From NCBI RefSeq assembly GCF_003410055.1, contig NZ_QUZK01000023.1, positions 1 through 47,960 on the forward strand: 47,960 nt of DNA, given 5' to 3'. The DNA is from Wenzhouxiangella sediminis (GTDB taxonomy: Bacteria > Pseudomonadota > Gammaproteobacteria > Xanthomonadales > Wenzhouxiangellaceae). The position numbers and the translations under genes are program-made. How positions within the stretch are numbered: the first letter of the stretch is position 1; every line of letters starts with the position of its first letter. Of the stretch, positions 43,649-47,960 are shown piece after piece. Below the pieces are notes generated by a model, which worked only from the letters and a program-made list of their open reading frames with translations, searched no databases and was not told where the DNA came from.

Positions 43649-44076
43649 TGAGCCGGCCTGTAAATCCAGTTGGGCGTGGCATGGGCTTTACGCTGATTGA
43701 ACTCTTGGTGGCTATGGCCATTCTCGCAATCGTCATGGCCATTGCCATACCGAGTTACACGACCTACGTCACCCGCAGCAACCGCACCGAAGGCAAAGCC
43801 ATCCTGATGAATACGGCCCAGGCACTGGAGCGCTGTTTTACGCGGTACAACGCGTACGACTCCGACGAGTGCAACGTCAGTTTTCCGGTTGATTCGGAGA
43901 ACGACCACTATCAGATGGCCGCCGGCAACCAGACGATTGACGCGGCGACCTACACCCTCACGGCCGTGCCGCAGGGCTCGCAGGCGACTAACGACACCGA
44001 GTGCGCCAACTTCACTCTGACGCACAACGGGACGCGTGGTGTCAGCGGCAGCGGAGACGTCGAGGATTGCTGGTAG
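43648..44076 (+). CDS. pilE: type IV minor pilin PilE
   Basis: A 142-residue pilin. Cleavage is expected in GMG|FTLIELLVAMAILAIVMAIAIPSY, with Glu at +5. The short C-terminal domain has an N-terminal CF..ECN pair and a D-region pair ending in DCW. It closes the minor pilin operon, one base overlapping the previous gene, and is followed by a strong terminator at 44110-44138. Confidence 0.93.
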   Translation: MSRPVNPVGRGMGFTLIELLVAMAILAIVMAIAIPSYTTYVTRSNRTEGKAILMNTAQALERCFTRYNAYDSDECNVSFPVDSENDHYQMAAGNQTIDAATYTLTAVPQGSQATNDTECANFTLTHNGTRGVSGSGDVEDCW

Positions 44077-44109
44077 CCCTGGCGGCACTCTGCAGCTGGT
44101 TTCATGTGC

Positions 44110-44138
44110 AACCCCGCCCGCTGTGGCGGGGTTTTTTT
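44110..44138 (+). terminator. rho-independent terminator after pilE
   Basis: AACCCCGCC pairs with GGCGGGGTT around a 6-nt loop and runs into seven T residues. It separates the minor pilin operon from the histidine kinase gene at 44187. Confidence 0.95.
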
Positions 44139-44186
44139 CGCTCTGCTATCGTGACAATTCGCCCGTAACGGCCGCATGTCTCCAAA

Positions 44187-45224
44187 GTGAACAATCAACG
44201 CCAACGGCCTTCCGGGCAGCTGATGCCCGCCGACCTCCCCGACCTGTGTACCCCATCGAGCATTCTCCTGCTGGTTCTCGTGGGCACGGTTGTCGCTTTG
44301 ATTTTCGCGCTGGCAGGTACGGCGAACCCGGAGTCGTTCTGGCTGAACTTCGGTTTGTCGATGCTGTTCGTGCAATGGGTCGTACTGGTTTCCGCGGCGC
44401 TGATCTGTGGATTCAGGCGCTTCTTGGCCGACAGGGCCGGCAGGATCATGGGATGGGCCCTTTTTCTCGTGATTCCCGTGGTGAGCCTCTTGGCCAGCTT
44501 TATCGTGGTCAATTTCCTGCCCCTGGGGGATGCTCGAGGCGGTTTCTGGTTTGTGCTTCGCAATGTCCTCGTCAGTCTCCTGGCCTCCATGGCGCTGGTC
44601 AGATACCTGGTGTTGCAGCAGCGGTGGAAGCAGCAGGTAGCCGCCGAGGCTCGCGCAAGGCTCGACGCCCTGCAGGCCAGCATCCGGCCCCACTTCCTGT
44701 TCAACTCACTGAACACCATAGCCAGCCTGGTTCACGACAAGCCAGACGAGGCGGAGCAGGCGACGCTCGATCTCTCCGATCTGCTTCGGACGGGTTTGCG
44801 TTCGGGCGCTACGCAATCGCTGGGCGAGGAGCTCGAGCTGGTTCGGGGTTATCTCCGTCTCGAGGCGCTGCGCCTGGGAGAGCGCCTTCAGGTCGACTGG
44901 AGGCTTTCTGATGATTTGCCCTTGTCGCAGGAGCTGCCCGCATTGCTTATCCAGCCACTGGTGGAGAATGCAGTCGTCCACGGCATTGCGCGCTTGCCCG
45001 AGGGTGGACGATTGTCCATTCGCGGCGAGCGCGCCTCGCGAAACCGCCTGCGCTTCGAGGTCGTCAATCCCCTGCCTGCCGACTCGGCGCGACCGGCGGA
45101 GAGCAATCGCATGGCGCTCGATAACATCCGCCAGCGTCTTGCGCTCGCCTACGAGGAAGGGGCGCGCTTGAAGACGCGGCGAGAGGCTGGCTGTTTTCGG
45201 GTGGAGTTGACGGTGCCCGCGTAG
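44187..45224 (+). CDS. algZ: LytS/AlgZ (FimS)-type sensor histidine kinase
   Basis: A 345-residue inner-membrane kinase of the PF06580 group. Four to five membrane helices lie at ~25-145. The phosphoacceptor is H169 in RPHFLFNSLNT; the N-box Asn is N261 in LVENAVVHG; a C-terminal ALDNIRQRL segment is the family ATP-lid region. The N-terminal DLPDLCTPSSIL fits AlgZ proteins. The GTG start at 44187 is the best available; an ATG at 44223 would trim 12 residues. In Pseudomonas, AlgZ (FimS) and AlgR turn on fimU-pilVWXY1Y2E, the same operon lying immediately upstream here. No algR follows. Confidence 0.87.
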   Translation: MNNQRQRPSGQLMPADLPDLCTPSSILLLVLVGTVVALIFALAGTANPESFWLNFGLSMLFVQWVVLVSAALICGFRRFLADRAGRIMGWALFLVIPVVSLLASFIVVNFLPLGDARGGFWFVLRNVLVSLLASMALVRYLVLQQRWKQQVAAEARARLDALQASIRPHFLFNSLNTIASLVHDKPDEAEQATLDLSDLLRTGLRSGATQSLGEELELVRGYLRLEALRLGERLQVDWRLSDDLPLSQELPALLIQPLVENAVVHGIARLPEGGRLSIRGERASRNRLRFEVVNPLPADSARPAESNRMALDNIRQRLALAYEEGARLKTRREAGCFRVELTVPA

Positions 45225-45245
45225 GTCGGGGATGCGACCCCGACC
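45224..45245. terminator. hairpin between convergent algZ and MFS genes
   Basis: GGTCGGGG and CCCCGACC form an 8-bp stem with a 6-nt loop, starting at the last base of the algZ stop codon. There is no T run, so its strength as a terminator is uncertain. Confidence 0.5.
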
Positions 45246-45255
45246 CACGCGGCGA

Positions 45256-46530
45256 TCAGCGCGTTTCGTCGGCGGGCTGCTCGGTCGAGACAGCGTCGGA
45301 CTCGTCTTCTTCTTCCGCCTCCGGATACATCTCCAGCGCTGCTGGCGAAGTCGCGAACTGCGGCACCCAGTCGCCCTGTTCGTCGAGCGGCACCGGTGGG
45401 CGCACCCACATGCGCCATCGCGCGAACCCGGCGGGAACCAGGGCGGCAACGCCCATGAAGGCGAGCAAGGTGGTTGGGCCGAACCACTCCATCAGGAAGC
45501 CCGCGAACAGCGGGCCGGCAATCGCGCCGGAACCGTAGAGCAGCTGCAGGCTCGAGGTCGCCTCGAGCATGTGTTCGGATGCGATGTGGTCGTTCGTGTG
45601 CGAGGCCGACAGCGAGTACATGCTGAATCCCGTCGCGCCGTAGAGCAGGCCGGCGACCAGGATCAGTCGCGAATCCCAGGTGATCAGCCACAGGGCGCCG
45701 AGCGCCGCGATGCCGGTCGCCAGGCAGACCCAGGCAAGCACCTTCCGGCGGTCCAGCCGGTCGGAGAGCAGGCCGATGGGCCACATCACGATGGCGCCGC
45801 CGAGGATGCTCAGGCTCATGAAGCCGGAAATGCCCGACGGGTTGAGACCGATACCCGCCGCCATGACCGGCGCCAGGCCCCAGAAGGCCCCGGTGCCGAC
45901 ACCGGCAAACAGCGCGCCCACCACGCCGAGCGGCGAGGCTTCGTAGAGCTTGCGCAGGCCGAGTCGATGGGCCTCGACGATCGGCGGCTCTTTCACGCGG
46001 GTGAGCGCGACCGGTACCAGGCCGATCGACATGAGTACCGAGGCCAGCGCGAAGAGCTGCAGCGTATTGATATCACCGGCCAGCAGCAGTACCTGGCCGA
46101 TGCCCAGCCCGATGAGCGTCGTGGTCATGTAGGCCGAGAAGATGTGTCCACGCTGCTCGTTGGTCGTCTGTTCGTTGAGCCAGCTCTCGATGACGATGTA
46201 GATGCCGACGATGCACACCCCCGCCACCGCGCGCGCGACGAACCAGACCAGTGGGTTGGGATAGAGACCGTGCAGCAGGACCGTCACGGAGCAGATGGAA
46301 GCCAGCGCGGCGAAGGTGCGCACATGGCCCGTGCCTCGGATCATGCGCGGCACGATGAAGGTGCCGGCGACGAAACCGCTGAAGTAGCCGGCCATCACCA
46401 TGCCCAGGATCGTGCTCGAGAAGCCCTCGAGGCCGCCGCGCACGCCGAGCAAGGTGCCGATCAGGCCGTTGCCCGCCAGCATCAGCGCGATACCGACCAG
46501 CAGGGTGGTGATTGAGACGATGCTGCGCAT
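45256..46530 (-). CDS. MFS transporter (YcaD-like)
   Basis: A 424-residue inner-membrane transporter with twelve predicted helices. The N-terminal GNGLIGTLLGVRGGLEGFSSTILG and ARAVAGVCIVGIYIVIESWLN segments are typical of the YcaD subgroup of the major facilitator superfamily. The loop motif SDRLDRRKV (motif A-like) lies between helices 8 and 9. A ~40-residue acidic cytoplasmic tail ends the protein. The substrate is unknown. It is convergent with the kinase gene and 96 bp from hemW. Confidence 0.9.
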   Translation of the reverse strand: MRSIVSITTLLVGIALMLAGNGLIGTLLGVRGGLEGFSSTILGMVMAGYFSGFVAGTFIVPRMIRGTGHVRTFAALASICSVTVLLHGLYPNPLVWFVARAVAGVCIVGIYIVIESWLNEQTTNEQRGHIFSAYMTTTLIGLGIGQVLLLAGDINTLQLFALASVLMSIGLVPVALTRVKEPPIVEAHRLGLRKLYEASPLGVVGALFAGVGTGAFWGLAPVMAAGIGLNPSGISGFMSLSILGGAIVMWPIGLLSDRLDRRKVLAWVCLATGIAALGALWLITWDSRLILVAGLLYGATGFSMYSLSASHTNDHIASEHMLEATSSLQLLYGSGAIAGPLFAGFLMEWFGPTTLLAFMGVAALVPAGFARWRMWVRPPVPLDEQGDWVPQFATSPAALEMYPEAEEEDESDAVSTEQPADETR

Positions 46531-46626
46531 GCCGGAAGCTCCCGAAATCCGTGGCCGATTATGGCAGAGGAAACGATCTGTGACAGGCCCGTGGAAGCCG
46601 GGTTCCCCGGCCTGTTCGGAATCGTG

Positions 46627-47811
46627 CTACAGGAACAGCGCCTGCAGGTCGTTAAGGAAGCGCTGCCCCCTTTCGGTGCGGCGCAGCGTCGCCTCGGGAG
46701 GCGGCTCCCCGCCCCGATCGCCCGCGCGGATGCCGTCGGTGGCGATCAGGCCGAGTTCCCGGGCGCGATCGAGCGGGCCGGCGATGCTGTCGAGCGACAG
46801 GCCGGTGCGGGACGAGAACTCCGCGAGCGGAATCGTCTCGTCGAGACGAAGACGATTGAGGAAGTACTCGAAGGCCAGTTCGGCTTCCGCGATCGGCTTT
46901 TCCTCGGCAATGAAGCTGCCGTCTTCGGCGGCACTGAGGTAGGGCCGCGGGTGGGATTTGCGGCGGGTGCGAACGATGTGTTCTTCGGCCGGCAGGGTGA
47001 TCTTGCCGTGGGCGCCCGCGCCGATGCCCAGGTAGTCGCCGAAACGCCAGTAGTTGAGGTTGTGGATGCTCTCCTGCCCCGGCTGGGCCCAGGCGGAGAC
47101 CTCGTAGTCGCGAAGCCCGGCGGCCGTCAGGCGTTCGGCGCAGGCGTCCTGCATGTCGATGACGGTGTCCTCCGGCGGCAGCGGCGGCGGGTGCTTGGCG
47201 AACACGGTGTTGGGCTCGAGGGTGAGCTGGTAGTGCGACAGGTGGCGCGGCCCGAACGACAGCGCGCGTTCGACGTCGGCAACGGCTTCGTCGATCGTCT
47301 GCCCGGGCAGGGCCCGCATCAGGTCCAGGTTGAAGCGCTCGAAGCCGGCGGCCTTGACCGCCTCGATGGCGCTGGCCGCCTCATCGGCAGAGTGAATGCG
47401 CCCCAGTTTCTTGAGCTGCGCGTCGTCGAAGGTCTGGATGCCCAGGCTGATCCGGTTGACGCCGGCGGCCCGGTAGGCCTCGAAGCGATCGTGCTCGACC
47501 GTGCCCGGGTTGGCTTCCATGGTGACCTCCGCGCCCGGCGCCAGCGGCACCCGGGCGCGCACGCCGGCGAGCAGCCGGTCGATGGCGGCCGCCGAAAACA
47601 GGCTGGGCGTGCCGCCGCCGAGAAAGACGCTGACCACCGGGCGGCCCCACACGCGTGGCAGGTCCACCTCGAGATCTGCCAGCAGCGCGTCGATATAGCG
47701 CTCTTCGGGCAATTCATCCTTCAGCGCGTGCGAGTTGAAGTCGCAATACGGGCATTTGGCTACGCACCAGGGCAGGTGGATGTAGAGCGATAGGGGTGGG
47801 GTGGATAGCAT
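46627..47811 (-). CDS. hemW: HemW, radical SAM haem chaperone
   Basis: A 394-residue radical SAM protein. The cluster motif is C16-x3-C20-x2-C23 followed by Asp-Phe, i.e. without the extra Cys of true HemN, which marks it as HemW. FLGGGTPSLF and NPGTVEHDRF are family signatures, and the C-terminal HemN-like domain is present. HemW delivers haem to respiratory proteins rather than oxidising coproporphyrinogen. Length fits the family (~380). Databases often call it coproporphyrinogen III oxidase-like. Confidence 0.95.
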   Translation of the reverse strand: MLSTPPLSLYIHLPWCVAKCPYCDFNSHALKDELPEERYIDALLADLEVDLPRVWGRPVVSVFLGGGTPSLFSAAAIDRLLAGVRARVPLAPGAEVTMEANPGTVEHDRFEAYRAAGVNRISLGIQTFDDAQLKKLGRIHSADEAASAIEAVKAAGFERFNLDLMRALPGQTIDEAVADVERALSFGPRHLSHYQLTLEPNTVFAKHPPPLPPEDTVIDMQDACAERLTAAGLRDYEVSAWAQPGQESIHNLNYWRFGDYLGIGAGAHGKITLPAEEHIVRTRRKSHPRPYLSAAEDGSFIAEEKPIAEAELAFEYFLNRLRLDETIPLAEFSSRTGLSLDSIAGPLDRARELGLIATDGIRAGDRGGEPPPEATLRRTERGQRFLNDLQALFL

Positions 47812-47861
47812 CGGACGCTTGCGTGGGTGTTGGGGCGAGGTGGCTCTTGGACTCGAATATT

Positions 47862-47884
47862 GGTTTCAGGTTTCAGGTTTCAGG
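47862..47884 (+). repeat. (GGTTTCA)3 repeat
   Basis: Three perfect GGTTTCA units plus GG, 50 bp upstream of the hemW start. They match the units in lipB and in the 22014-22371 element. The sequence runs on towards the window edge, so a larger element may continue beyond it. Confidence 0.88.
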
Positions 47885-47902
47885 AATACAAGCGACTTCG
47901 TC

Positions 47903-47923
47903 GCCCCGGCCTTGAGCCGGGGC
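47903..47923. repeat. REP-like stem-loop
   Basis: GCCCCGGC-CTTGA-GCCGGGGC is an 8-bp perfect stem with a 5-nt loop, preceded by CTTCGT. It lies next to the 7-bp repeats in the non-coding edge of the window and looks like an extragenic palindrome. Confidence 0.6.
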
Positions 47924-47960
47924 CTTCCATCGGTTGGCGCCTTCGGTGGGGAGGTCCCGG

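Overview
The window is chromosomal DNA of a high-GC gammaproteobacterium. Core-gene types (MreBCD/PBP2/RodA, PriA, HemW, LipB, Prc), a Pseudomonas-type minor-pilin cluster, a cluster-binding FNR regulator and anaerobic ubiquinone genes all fit that class. The style of several proteins suggests a Xanthomonadales/Wenzhouxiangella-like lineage, but that placement is inference. Genes are tightly packed with many ATGA/GTGA overlaps. No phage, insertion sequence, CRISPR array or plasmid gene was seen.

Left part (1-16745): a membrane diguanylate cyclase; a class V aminotransferase; ubiU-ubiV (oxygen-independent ubiquinone hydroxylation); a CorC/CNNM-type transporter overlapping a phosphatase-like lipoprotein; an SDR dehydrogenase; a cNMP/CBS/nucleotidyltransferase protein paired with a DnaQ-like exonuclease; an alginate-export-type porin downstream of an FNR gene; queE with an unusual three-domain queD; tRNA-Met; a dihaem cytochrome c; a secreted metalloprotease; a PfkB sugar/adenosine kinase. 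Three sites resembling FNR boxes lie before ubiU, the porin and the cytochrome, each with its centre 29.5 bp from a candidate -10 hexamer. This suggests a local low-oxygen regulon.

Middle (16865-36346): a TetR-controlled RND efflux operon, then an intergenic 358-bp inverted-repeat element built on 7-bp units. Next comes a long cell-elongation operon, mreB-mreC-mreD-mrdA-rodA-mltB-rlpA-dacA-ybeD-lipB-prc, followed by priA. The same 7-bp repeat appears inside the 5' end of lipB.

Right part (36423-47960): a small lipoprotein; ribosomal protein L31 type B with a strong terminator; the type IV minor pilin operon fimT-pilV-pilW-pilX-pilY1-(pilY2-like)-pilE with its own terminator; an AlgZ/FimS-type histidine kinase, whose Pseudomonas relative controls this same pilin operon; an MFS transporter; hemW; and repeat/REP-like sequence at the edge.

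The most unusual items are the triple T-fold QueD protein whose catalytic residues are spread over different domains, the inverted-repeat element and its dispersed 7-mers, the shared geometry of the three FNR-like promoters, and the AT-rich N-terminal half of pilY1.
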